5,581 nt of DNA from Candidatus Hydrogenedentota bacterium. GTDB lineage: Bacteria > Hydrogenedentota > Hydrogenedentia > Hydrogenedentales > CAITNO01. Below are positions 1 through 5,581 of this stretch, one piece after another. The number at the start of each line of letters is the position of its first letter. Positions within the stretch are counted from its first letter, which is position 1. The stretch covers positions 1 through 5,581 of the forward strand of contig SLFT01000376.1 of assembly GCA_007124105.1 (NCBI GenBank), written 5' to 3'. The translations under genes and the position numbers were made by a program. The notes beneath the pieces are model-generated. The model was not told the origin of the DNA. It did no database searches and saw only the letters and a list, made by a program, of their open reading frames with translations.

Positions 1-1
1 C

Positions 2-358
2 GCTTTGCCGGCGCAGCGTTATTGGGCGGCGACGTGGCTCGGAATTTTGGGCGACGACACGGCCGTCGCCGCGCTCGAAGAGGCAACCCGGGATGACGCG
101 CCCGCTGTACGGGTGGCGGCGTGTCTGGCCCTGTGCCTGATGGGAAAGGCCGACCAGCGTCTGCCGGAACTGGCCTCGCTGATTGACCATCCCAATGTGA
201 TTGTCGGTATGTACGCCATGGACGCCATAGACCAGACGGGCGTTCTGGACGCAACTGTGCGCAAGGCGGCGGAGAAAGCGCTGGCGTCGCCCTATGATCT
301 GACGCAACGATTGGGCAGACGCCTGATGGCCTGGCTTGCAGGCCATCCCGTACCGTAA
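2..358 (+). CDS. C-terminal fragment of a HEAT-repeat protein, probably a sulfatase tail (5' partial)
   Basis: The frame is open to the left edge, so the gene starts outside the window; the TTG at position 5 is unlikely to be its start. The visible 118 residues are almost wholly helical, with HEAT-like repeats: a block beginning with QRYWAATWLGILGDD, then a block around PAVRVAACLALCLMG, then one around VIVGMYAMDAIDQTG. The last stretch (about residues 95-115) is basic with several Arg. The RYWAA and VRVAAC helices, followed by an A-ALD-like helix, resemble the HEAT tail found after the catalytic domain of many type I sulfatases in Planctomycetota-like bacteria. The sulfatase catalytic domain is not in the window, so that assignment is inference; any protein with a terminal HEAT or PBS-lyase repeat domain is possible. 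The gene ends at a TAA at 356-358, 20 bases from the convergent nrdJ stop, and no terminator hairpin is visible between them. Confidence 0.8.
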   Translation, partial: ALPAQRYWAATWLGILGDDTAVAALEEATRDDAPAVRVAACLALCLMGKADQRLPELASLIDHPNVIVGMYAMDAIDQTGVLDATVRKAAEKALASPYDLTQRLGRRLMAWLAGHPVP

Positions 359-378
359 CAATTCGCGCGCGACCTGCG

Positions 379-2451
379 TTATGGCGTAGGCGCGCCGACT
401 TCCGTCTCGTCAGGCAACGCCGCTTCGTCTGCATCGTCGTTAAAAGGCACCTCCTGTTGTTCGGGCAACGGCGGCTCGGGCGCGACAAATTCGCACTTGT
501 CGCCGTCGCAATACAGGTCCTGCGCCTCGTCGGTGTTGACATGCTGGAAATTCACCGGCTTCAACTTGCTGACGGCAAAGTCATAGACCTCGCGACTGAT
601 ATCCTGGTACGGCGCCTGCGGATAATTGTGTTCCTTCAGCGGCAGGAAACTGATGGATTTCAGGCGCGTCTCGTACATCTCGAGGATGAAGGGGATGTCC
701 TTTGCCTCCTCGGGTTTGAAGGTGATAGTGGCGCTCACCTGGTTGTCGGCCCAGTAATGCTGCATCTGCGCCACATTCTCCACCTGCTCCCACACGGAAA
801 CATCCGTTTTGCCGCGCAGGAAGAATTTCTCCTTCACAGGGAAATAGGCGATGATCGTGTTGTCGCCGTACACGGATTCCTCGAGACGATAGCCCGCCTG
901 ACGGATAGGCTCGATAAGCGGGCTGGTTTTGTCCAGGCGGATGGTGCGCCAGTAGAATTCGCTGTGCGGATAATGGATGCCCGGGGTCACGCCGGGCAAC
1001 AGCGACACCGTGCCGCTGGGCTTCACGCTGGTCTTTTTGATGCTTTCAGGTACGCACAGCCACTGTGAATAGAGGCGGTCGAGTTTGCCGATATAGGTGT
1101 AGCCCTCGTCGCACCAGTGGAAATGTCCGCGGCGGCCGTGGCGCGTGAAACTTTCGACGATGCCCGACTGCGACAGGCCAATGCGCCGGTTGCGCAGCAT
1201 AATCGCGTTGGTTCGTTCGTTGTGCGTGGGGATGAGCGTCACCGTCTTCGCGTAGAGATAGGCGAACTTGAGCGTACGCAGGTATTCCTCGAGCGTCTCA
1301 TGTCGCGACGGAAAGGTTTCGACCAGGTTGCAGATTTCATAAGACTCGAGGCTTTGCTCGGCGCAGGGGTTGGTGCCGGCAACTTTCAGGTCCACATACG
1401 AGGGCCCGTCCTTCAAACGGCCATAGGCGCGGGCGTTCTCCAGCCAGAAATAGCCGGGTTCGCCATTCGACGCCGTTTGTTTGCCGGCGTCCATGTAGTC
1501 CATGCCCTCTTTGGCGATAACGCTGTTATTGGACGCCCAGCGCCACGCGATCAGTTTCTCGTGATGCCTCTTGTCGTCTTTTAACTGCAAGTATTCCGTG
1601 TCGTTCGGCTCGCCCAGCGCCAGTTCCGCTGTGCGTCGCACGCCGCCCGACACCACGCATTTGCCAATGACATTCATCAGGTCGGTAATATCCGATGACG
1701 AGATGGGATGCCCGTTGCGCGGCGCCAGTATCGTGTCAATATTCGCGATGCACTCCTTGAGCGGCCCCGGCCCGGGCGCAATGCCGCCAAAGGTCTTGAT
1801 AGGCGCGCCCTGGGGGCGAATCTTGGAATAGTCAATCGTTGCCGGGCGTTTGCCCCGGCCCACGTAAGCGTTCAGGATGGTGCGCGTCAAATCGGTCCAT
1901 CCCTCTTTCGAGTCTTCCGCTACATAGGTATATTCGCCAATCTGCGGCTTCTGAATGGTTACCGTGCCCGCGCCTTTGGTGTCAAAGGCCACACCCGTGC
2001 CAAGCATGGACAGGTCCATGAGGAAACAAAAAGGCTCGGCGAAATCCGTGTCCAGCTCGTCCGTGGAAACAAAAGCGCAGTTGTTCAGCGCCGCGCTGCC
2101 CCGGGTATAGATATAGTCCGTACCCATCATCCACAGGCCGCGGCCCGGCGGCAGAAACTTGAAGTTCCACATCAGCCGGAACATCTCCTGGGCGGAGCGT
2201 TGCGCCTTCTCGGGTTTCCACGGCAACTTCAGGCTGAGGCAGTGGTTCCACTGGATAGTGTAACTGCCTTCAACCACGCGCCGGATGGTTTCCCAATACT
2301 CCTCGGTGCGTCCGTCAGAATCATCATGAACAACCCGCGCGTAGGTGCGCTTGTAGGTAATGTAACCCAGCGGCCCCCATTCGGGCTGCCGGTGCTTGAA
2401 CTGTTCCAGAAAACGCTCGTCCAACTTGAACCGCTCGCGTACTACAAACAT
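379..2451 (-). CDS. nrdJ: Adenosylcobalamin-dependent (class II) ribonucleoside-triphosphate reductase, monomeric type
   Basis: Reduces ribonucleoside triphosphates to deoxyribonucleotides in the cytoplasm, using adenosylcobalamin to generate a thiyl radical. From the chosen start the protein has 690 residues (Lactobacillus leichmannii enzyme: 739). All five catalytic cysteines of the family align: C125 (NNCAFV) and C374 as the reducing pair, C363 in NPCAEQ as the radical site with N361 and E365, and C648/C653 spaced CxxxxC near the C-terminus as the shuttle pair. Also visible are LPPGRGLW (about 100-107), NGEPGYFW (about 329-336) and the PSGTVS phosphate loop (478-483). There is no N-terminal ATP cone, as expected for the monomeric type. 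After C653 comes an unusual 37-residue acidic, proline-rich tail. The start at 2451 has GGAG eight bases upstream; an in-frame ATG at 2487 would add 12 residues but lacks a ribosome binding site. thyX lies upstream in the same direction, separated by a terminator and a REP doublet. The stop is TAA. Confidence 0.96.
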   Translation of the reverse strand: MFVVRERFKLDERFLEQFKHRQPEWGPLGYITYKRTYARVVHDDSDGRTEEYWETIRRVVEGSYTIQWNHCLSLKLPWKPEKAQRSAQEMFRLMWNFKFLPPGRGLWMMGTDYIYTRGSAALNNCAFVSTDELDTDFAEPFCFLMDLSMLGTGVAFDTKGAGTVTIQKPQIGEYTYVAEDSKEGWTDLTRTILNAYVGRGKRPATIDYSKIRPQGAPIKTFGGIAPGPGPLKECIANIDTILAPRNGHPISSSDITDLMNVIGKCVVSGGVRRTAELALGEPNDTEYLQLKDDKRHHEKLIAWRWASNNSVIAKEGMDYMDAGKQTASNGEPGYFWLENARAYGRLKDGPSYVDLKVAGTNPCAEQSLESYEICNLVETFPSRHETLEEYLRTLKFAYLYAKTVTLIPTHNERTNAIMLRNRRIGLSQSGIVESFTRHGRRGHFHWCDEGYTYIGKLDRLYSQWLCVPESIKKTSVKPSGTVSLLPGVTPGIHYPHSEFYWRTIRLDKTSPLIEPIRQAGYRLEESVYGDNTIIAYFPVKEKFFLRGKTDVSVWEQVENVAQMQHYWADNQVSATITFKPEEAKDIPFILEMYETRLKSISFLPLKEHNYPQAPYQDISREVYDFAVSKLKPVNFQHVNTDEAQDLYCDGDKCEFVAPEPPLPEQQEVPFNDDADEAALPDETEVGAPTP

Positions 2452-2459
2452 AAGCCATA

Positions 2460-2463
2460 CTCC
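2460..2463 (-). promoter_or_regulatory. Ribosome binding site deciding the nrdJ start
   Basis: GGAG on the minus strand lies eight bases before the ATG at 2451. The alternative ATG at 2487 is preceded by GTTGCGAC, with no Shine-Dalgarno match, so the shorter protein starting MFVVRERF is preferred. Confidence 0.6.
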
Positions 2464-2524
2464 ATTGCCGCAAAGAAAAATTCTCATGTCGCAACTGTCT
2501 GCGAATAAACCTCAAAAATGAATC

Positions 2525-2609
2525 GTAGGGTGGGTGGAGCGAAGCGGAACCCACCGTTCTGCTGCCGCATGTTGTCCCGGTGGGTTCCACTTCGCTTCAC
2601 CCACCCTAC
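2525..2609. repeat. REP doublet (REPIN-like inverted repeat with GTAG ends)
   Basis: Two 32-base arms, 2525-2556 and 2578-2609, are inverted copies differing at two positions and separated by a 21-base spacer. Each arm starts outermost with GTAG and contains its own small hairpin: GGTGGGT pairs with ACCCACC around a GC-rich loop that includes GCGAAGC. GTAG followed by an imperfect GC-rich palindrome is the signature of REP elements mobilised by RAYT (Y1-type) transposases, and two such units inverted around a short spacer form a REPIN or BIME. No RAYT gene is in the window. The element lies in the thyX-nrdJ spacer, beyond the thyX terminator. As RNA it would fold into a very stable stem in either direction. 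The family assignment rests on structure alone. Confidence 0.85.
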
Positions 2610-2636
2610 AAAAATCAGTTCCCGTCCGGCGGGAAC
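2610..2636 (-). terminator. Rho-independent terminator downstream of thyX
   Basis: On the minus strand a perfect 7-bp stem, GTTCCCG pairing with CGGGAAC around the loop CCGGA, is followed by TGATTTTT. The stem begins 26 bases after the thyX TAG. It directly abuts the REP doublet; the T-run ends where the REP arm begins. It should end thyX transcription and leave nrdJ with its own promoter, although read-through cannot be excluded with a 5-base T-run. Confidence 0.7.
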
Positions 2637-2662
2637 GGCTGTTATTACTATCGGTAAACGAC

Positions 2663-3445
2663 CTATACTTTCCCGTGGATCGTTTTCACCCACGGCAACC
2701 CGTCCACCTCTTCCTCTTCGTAATCAGCGAACAGGTTGGGATAGCGTTCCTTCACAAGATGGTAGACATGACCGAACAACAGCCGGATTTCTTCCTCGGC
2801 GTGCGGGTCGGTGCGCATTTCGATGACGTGACGCAGCGTACGGAAGTTGCAGGACCAGCCGATGGTGGTCGCCACGCCAATGGGCGCCATGCGCCGGAAC
2901 GCCGAGGTCAGTTTCTTCTTCTCCGAAAAATTGCCGGCTTCGTCTATCTCATACAAACGGGCCAGCTCGCACTGAATAGACTCGAGCTGCTCGAAGGTGC
3001 GCGCGAAAATCTCCATACCCGCCTCGCTCTCGCGAATGTGAAGCGGCACATAGGCGGACAGCGTATCCAGACGCACAAAACGCAACGATTCCTGCGATAT
3101 GGCCGTGCCCGTGCGGTGACGCACCAGCTCATGGGTTACAACACGACTCACATCGGAAAAAATGAAGTTCACTGTGCCGTGCTCGAGCACACTGCCGTGG
3201 CCCACCTGCACGATATTGGCCAGATACGGCGCGTTGCCCTCGCGTACGCGGGTGACGTTCGGGTTCATGCCGGGCTTGAAACTGCGGTAACACAAGCGGC
3301 CCATGACTTCGCACAGCAATTCACTGTCGCTGGGCGCGTCGCTCTGCCACTCAGGCGCGCCAACATGCTCCAGATACGCCTGCAATCCCGGCGTCACAAG
3401 CCGGGTCTCACCCACCAGAAATACTTTCGGTTCCACTGATTTCAC
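2663..3445 (-). CDS. thyX: Flavin-dependent thymidylate synthase ThyX
   Basis: Makes dTMP from dUMP with methylenetetrahydrofolate, FAD and NADPH; unlike ThyA it yields tetrahydrofolate rather than dihydrofolate. From the chosen start it has 260 residues, normal for the family. The landmarks are in order: GHGSVLEH (82-89, the H-S-EH motif), then DVSRVVTHELVRHR leading into the signature at 109-122 (RHR...SQESLR), then NFRTLRHVIEMRT with HAEEEIR (about 200-221), the C-terminal dUMP/FAD-binding block. The signature is atypical: eight residues separate RHR from the final Ser, against seven in the textbook RHRX7S motif. The chosen start is GTG at 3445, with AAGGA seven bases upstream; the TTG two codons earlier sits directly on that site and is unlikely. 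The gene is followed by its own terminator, then by nrdJ in the same direction, a functionally linked neighbour in dNTP synthesis. No thyA is visible. The stop is TAG. Confidence 0.94.
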   Translation of the reverse strand: MKSVEPKVFLVGETRLVTPGLQAYLEHVGAPEWQSDAPSDSELLCEVMGRLCYRSFKPGMNPNVTRVREGNAPYLANIVQVGHGSVLEHGTVNFIFSDVSRVVTHELVRHRTGTAISQESLRFVRLDTLSAYVPLHIRESEAGMEIFARTFEQLESIQCELARLYEIDEAGNFSEKKKLTSAFRRMAPIGVATTIGWSCNFRTLRHVIEMRTDPHAEEEIRLLFGHVYHLVKERYPNLFADYEEEEVDGLPWVKTIHGKV

Positions 3446-3451
3446 GCGCAA

Positions 3452-3457
3452 TTCCTT
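3452..3457 (-). promoter_or_regulatory. Ribosome binding site deciding the thyX GTG start
   Basis: The minus strand reads AAGGAA here. The AAGGA core is seven bases from the GTG at 3445, but it touches the TTG at 3451, which therefore cannot be read from it efficiently. Confidence 0.6.
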
Positions 3458-3549
3458 CGGTTACAAAAATGTTAAGGGATGCGTCCGTACAAGGCCTGTA
3501 ACGTACCCGCTATTTTGCGTGTCTAAAATCAAACAACACAACATATAGA

Positions 3550-3578
3550 ATTATGCCTGATTTGGAACGAAAAAACAA
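3550..3578 (-). promoter_or_regulatory. Candidate thyX promoter in the AT-rich leader
   Basis: On the minus strand TTGTTT (3578-3573) is followed after 17 bases by CATAAT (3555-3550), which would give a transcript starting near 3543 and a leader of about 100 bases. A perfect TATAAT lies farther upstream at 3622-3617 but has no recognisable -35 at 16-18 bases, so it is a second, weaker candidate. The whole spacer 3446-3694 holds no credible gene; its stretch 3520-3630 is clearly richer in A and T than the flanking genes. No riboswitch was recognised. Confidence 0.35.
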
Positions 3579-3694
3579 CCCCCATTTTTTTGAACCGAAA
3601 ACACGTAAATATTAGTATTATACGCAATTCTTGGCGACAGTGGGCAGTTGTGACCTCTACGAAACGCGGCGGCTTTGTCAGCAGGGCCGGGGGG

Positions 3695-4474
3695 TTATGA
3701 AACGGCAGAGGGGTAAGCGCGATAGAATGCGTCCGTTATGGTCAGGAGATCGTCCGGCAGTCTCTCGCGTACCGTTGCCGCAATCGCATCCGGCACACCG
3801 CCGTAAAAGGCCTCGGCAATGCCGCCGGTGATGCAGGCGAGGGTGTCGCTGTCGCCGCCCAGGGACACGGCGTTGCGTATGGCGTCCTCATAAGACGAAG
3901 CGTCCAAGAAGGCAATGATTGCTTCCGGCACGGTGCCCTGACAGGAGATGTCATAGCTGTAGCCGGGTCGTATGGAATCCACCGTGCGGTTCAGGTCATA
4001 CTCGAAGCGCTTCGAGATTTCTTTCCGGATATCGTCCTTGCCGCAGCCCTTGCGCGCCAGCAGAATGGCCAGCGCGGTCGCCTGCGCGCCCTTGACCCCT
4101 TCCGGATGGTTGTGGGTAATAACGGCTGTCGCTTCCGCCTCGCGCAGCACGTCGTCTTCTGCGTCAAAGGCAAAGCCCACGGGACTGACGCGCATGGCCG
4201 AGCCGTTCCCCCAGCTGTTGTAGGGCTGCGGGTCGTCCGCAAAAAGCCACTGCAAAAAATTGCCGCCATACCCGCAACCCGGATACCGACGACCAATCGC
4301 ACGGACCGACTCCTGATACGAGCCCCCCGTAAGTATCGCGTCGGCCACGGCAACGGTCAATACGCTGTCGTCCGTAACATTGCTCTCTGCGACAAACAAC
4401 GGGAAGTCCTTCGTCTTGGTGGCAATATACTCGTGGACAGAACCAATAATATCGCCCGTAATCGCGCCCAGCAT
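3695..4474 (-). CDS. ADP-ribosylglycohydrolase family protein (DraG/ARH fold)
   Basis: A predicted metal-dependent, cytoplasmic hydrolase that removes ADP-ribose from a protein, nucleic acid or small-molecule acceptor; the acceptor cannot be read from the sequence. The 259 residues carry the family landmarks in order: GAITGDIIGSVHE (3-15), VTDDS (33-37, metal ligands T34, D35, D36), GNGSAMRVSP (89-98), THNHPEG (120-126) and SLGGDSDTLACITGG (204-218, with D208, D210 and T211 as the second metal-binding set). All expected binuclear metal residues are present, so the enzyme should be active. There is no signal peptide or membrane segment. The ATG has AGGAGG six bases upstream, a near-ideal site. 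It starts 41 bases after the mrr stop with no terminator or clear promoter between, so it is probably the second gene of an mrr operon. No ADP-ribosyltransferase partner is in the window. No convincing terminator was found after its TAA. Confidence 0.92.
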   Translation of the reverse strand: MLGAITGDIIGSVHEYIATKTKDFPLFVAESNVTDDSVLTVAVADAILTGGSYQESVRAIGRRYPGCGYGGNFLQWLFADDPQPYNSWGNGSAMRVSPVGFAFDAEDDVLREAEATAVITHNHPEGVKGAQATALAILLARKGCGKDDIRKEISKRFEYDLNRTVDSIRPGYSYDISCQGTVPEAIIAFLDASSYEDAIRNAVSLGGDSDTLACITGGIAEAFYGGVPDAIAATVRERLPDDLLTITDAFYRAYPSAVS

Positions 4475-4515
4475 ACGATGCCTCCTTGTTTGGGTTTTTC
4501 CTGAGAAAAGCCAGA

Positions 4516-5424
4516 CTAGCCTTCAACAAAATAATCGGAATCTATCCTCTTTACTTCATACGTTGCTACAGTGGAAGCGCCTACATTATGCTCAATCATG
4601 AAGTCAGCGAGCCGCGTACCGTCAATCAGGATGATTTTAGTGTCAATCAGTGTCGCATACTCGACCGCTTCCCTGGTAAAAGACGACGTAGTGATGAAAA
4701 TCCCCTTTCGCGCGCGATTTCCCTGTAACGCACCAGCAAATTTCTGGATTTCCGGACGCCCGACCACACCTTCCCAGCGTTTGGCCTGTATGTAAATAAT
4801 ATCGAGGCCAAGTCGGTCCTCCTTGATGATGCCGTCTATGCCGCCGTCGCCGCCACGGCCTACTGCCTGTCCGGCCTCTTTGCGGGAACCGCCATAGCCC
4901 ATCTTTACCAGCAAATCCACCACAAGCCGTTCGAAGAATTCTGGCGAGCATTGTTTAATGGCCTGGATAATATCAACGGCAAGACTTTCCTGAAGTGTCT
5001 GGTGCGCCTCCTCAAGCGCTTCCTCTGGCGTCTCGGCGAGGGTTTGCGACGTATCGGCGGCACTTGACATTTCCTCATTCGATGGCTGGCGAAAGGAGAC
5101 AAATTCCTGGTACTGGTCCAGAAATTTCACATTTATTTCCGTTGGGTTTGATGCCAGCACCTCCTGACCCCGGTCGGTGATTTGATAGTGAGCGCGACGC
5201 GGGCGGGAAAGCAGCCCCGCCTTAATCATATAGGTGCCCGCCCATCCAACGCGGTTGTCAAAGCGGGCCTGCTTGCCGCTTGGCAACAATTCTTTGCGCT
5301 CGTTGTCGCTTAACCCAAATTCGTCGGCCAACATACTGATACACGCGCGCAAAGAATACTCTTTCCCGTCACCGGCCAATCGCAGCAGCGGAAGCATGAT
5401 GCTTTGGTAATCGGGTATGGACAT
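4516..5424 (-). CDS. mrr: Mrr-type restriction endonuclease (type IV, modification-dependent)
   Basis: Predicted nuclease that cuts DNA carrying foreign base methylation; E. coli Mrr, its close relative, is also activated by high pressure and by some foreign methyltransferases. From the chosen start it has 302 residues (E. coli Mrr: 304) and is colinear with it. Residues 1-92 form the N-terminal winged-helix domain, with SIPDYQSIMLPLLR at the start and NRVGWAGTYMIKAGLL at 57-72. A Glu-rich linker follows (about 112-148). The PD-(D/E)XK catalytic domain covers about 158-275: FFERLVVDLLVKMGYGG, GRGGDGGIDGII with D197, YIQAKRW with Q213 and K215, VGRPEIQKFAGAL, and GIFITTSSFT. Active-site residues are intact. 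The start at 5424 has AAGGAGGGG six bases upstream; an earlier in-frame GTG at 5517 lies upstream of the predicted promoter start and is excluded. It heads a likely operon with the ADP-ribosylglycohydrolase gene. No methyltransferase gene is adjacent, consistent with a type IV enzyme. The stop is TAG. Confidence 0.95.
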   Translation of the reverse strand: MSIPDYQSIMLPLLRLAGDGKEYSLRACISMLADEFGLSDNERKELLPSGKQARFDNRVGWAGTYMIKAGLLSRPRRAHYQITDRGQEVLASNPTEINVKFLDQYQEFVSFRQPSNEEMSSAADTSQTLAETPEEALEEAHQTLQESLAVDIIQAIKQCSPEFFERLVVDLLVKMGYGGSRKEAGQAVGRGGDGGIDGIIKEDRLGLDIIYIQAKRWEGVVGRPEIQKFAGALQGNRARKGIFITTSSFTREAVEYATLIDTKIILIDGTRLADFMIEHNVGASTVATYEVKRIDSDYFVEG

Positions 5425-5430
5425 AAGCGA

Positions 5431-5439
5431 CCCCTCCTT
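5431..5439 (-). promoter_or_regulatory. Ribosome binding site deciding the mrr start
   Basis: AAGGAGGGG on the minus strand lies six bases before the ATG at 5424. It fixes the start well downstream of the longest open frame. Confidence 0.75.
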
Positions 5440-5485
5440 GTCATGAATTTTCCGATTGGTCCGCGATATACTGTTCGTTGCGTCT

Positions 5486-5514
5486 ATTGTACAAGCCCTG
5501 CGCATTGATATCAA
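5486..5514 (-). promoter_or_regulatory. Sigma70-like promoter of the mrr operon
   Basis: On the minus strand TTGATA (5514-5509) and TACAAT (5491-5486) are separated by exactly 17 bases, each matching the consensus at five of six positions. Transcription would start near 5479, leaving a leader of about 55 bases before mrr. Both boxes sit in small palindromes, TTGATATCAA (5505-5514) and TTGTACAA (5487-5494), whose centres are 19 bases apart; these could bind a regulator, but none is encoded in the window. The remainder, 5515-5581, shows no gene or convincing signal. Confidence 0.65.
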
Positions 5515-5581
5515 CACGCCCGGGAAACGGCGGGCATTGCATGAAACGTGGCCGTTGCATCGCCCCTGGCGCCTCGGGCGA

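Noticed and set aside
2452..2487. Upstream ATG adding 12 residues to NrdJ
   Set aside because: No Shine-Dalgarno match, and the added residues (Cys, Trp, Leu rich) do not look like the family N-terminus; the ATG at 2451 has GGAG at good spacing.
1708..2508. Long open frame of 266 codons on the plus strand opposite the 5' half of nrdJ
   Set aside because: It lies fully antisense to a gene with intact catalytic motifs, is rich in Arg and Pro with no recognisable domain, and is explained by GC-rich codon usage of nrdJ. The same holds for plus frames at 457-1068 and 1117-1584.
2452..2524. Promoter for nrdJ between the REP doublet and its start
   Set aside because: One is expected because of the thyX terminator, but TTGAGG near 2515-2510 has no acceptable -10 at 16-18 bases, so none is called. 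The space is also too short for a cobalamin riboswitch.
2534..3439. Open frame of 301 codons on the plus strand opposite thyX
   Set aside because: It runs through the REP doublet and terminator and then antisense to all of thyX; no domain is recognisable and the thyX motifs are unambiguous.
4106..4504. Plus-strand open frame opposite the ADP-ribosylglycohydrolase gene
   Set aside because: Antisense shadow of a gene with conserved metal-binding motifs; no ribosome binding site or domain.
5518..5535. Small hairpin GCCCG/CGGGC upstream of the mrr promoter as a terminator of a preceding gene
   Set aside because: Only five base pairs with an eight-base loop and no T-run on either strand.

Overview
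The window reads as chromosomal DNA of a GC-rich, free-living Gram-negative bacterium. It carries one partial gene and four complete genes, with no rRNA, tRNA, CRISPR array or insertion sequence visible. A monomeric B12-dependent ribonucleotide reductase, a flavin-dependent thymidylate synthase, a HEAT-repeat tail of the sort carried by many sulfatases of Planctomycetota, Lentisphaerota and Hydrogenedentota, and a REP-type repeat together suggest a PVC- or Hydrogenedentota-like environmental lineage. That placement is inference; no marker gene is present.

Layout: (1) 2-358, plus strand, the 3' end of a HEAT-repeat protein, probably a sulfatase tail. (2) 379-2451, minus strand, nrdJ, converging on gene 1 with only 20 bases between the stop codons. 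(3) 2452-2662, a spacer holding a long REP doublet (2525-2609) and a rho-independent terminator for thyX (2610-2636). (4) 2663-3445, minus strand, thyX with a GTG start. (5) 3446-3694, a thyX leader, partly AT-rich, with candidate promoters. (6) 3695-4474, minus strand, an ADP-ribosylglycohydrolase-family enzyme. (7) 4516-5424, minus strand, an Mrr-type restriction endonuclease. (8) 5425-5581, a good sigma70-like promoter for the mrr operon and otherwise featureless sequence.

Functionally there are two blocks. thyX and nrdJ both make DNA precursors: NrdJ reduces ribonucleoside triphosphates and ThyX makes dTMP. They lie in the same direction but are separated by a terminator and a repeat, so they are probably transcribed separately. 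mrr and the ADP-ribosylglycohydrolase gene look like a two-gene operon (41-base gap, strong ribosome binding sites, one promoter upstream of mrr), pairing a modification-dependent nuclease with an enzyme that removes ADP-ribose. This pairing is the most interesting candidate for an undescribed functional link, but nothing in the sequence proves it. Four starts were judged from ribosome binding sites; for nrdJ, thyX and mrr this gives proteins shorter than the longest open frame.
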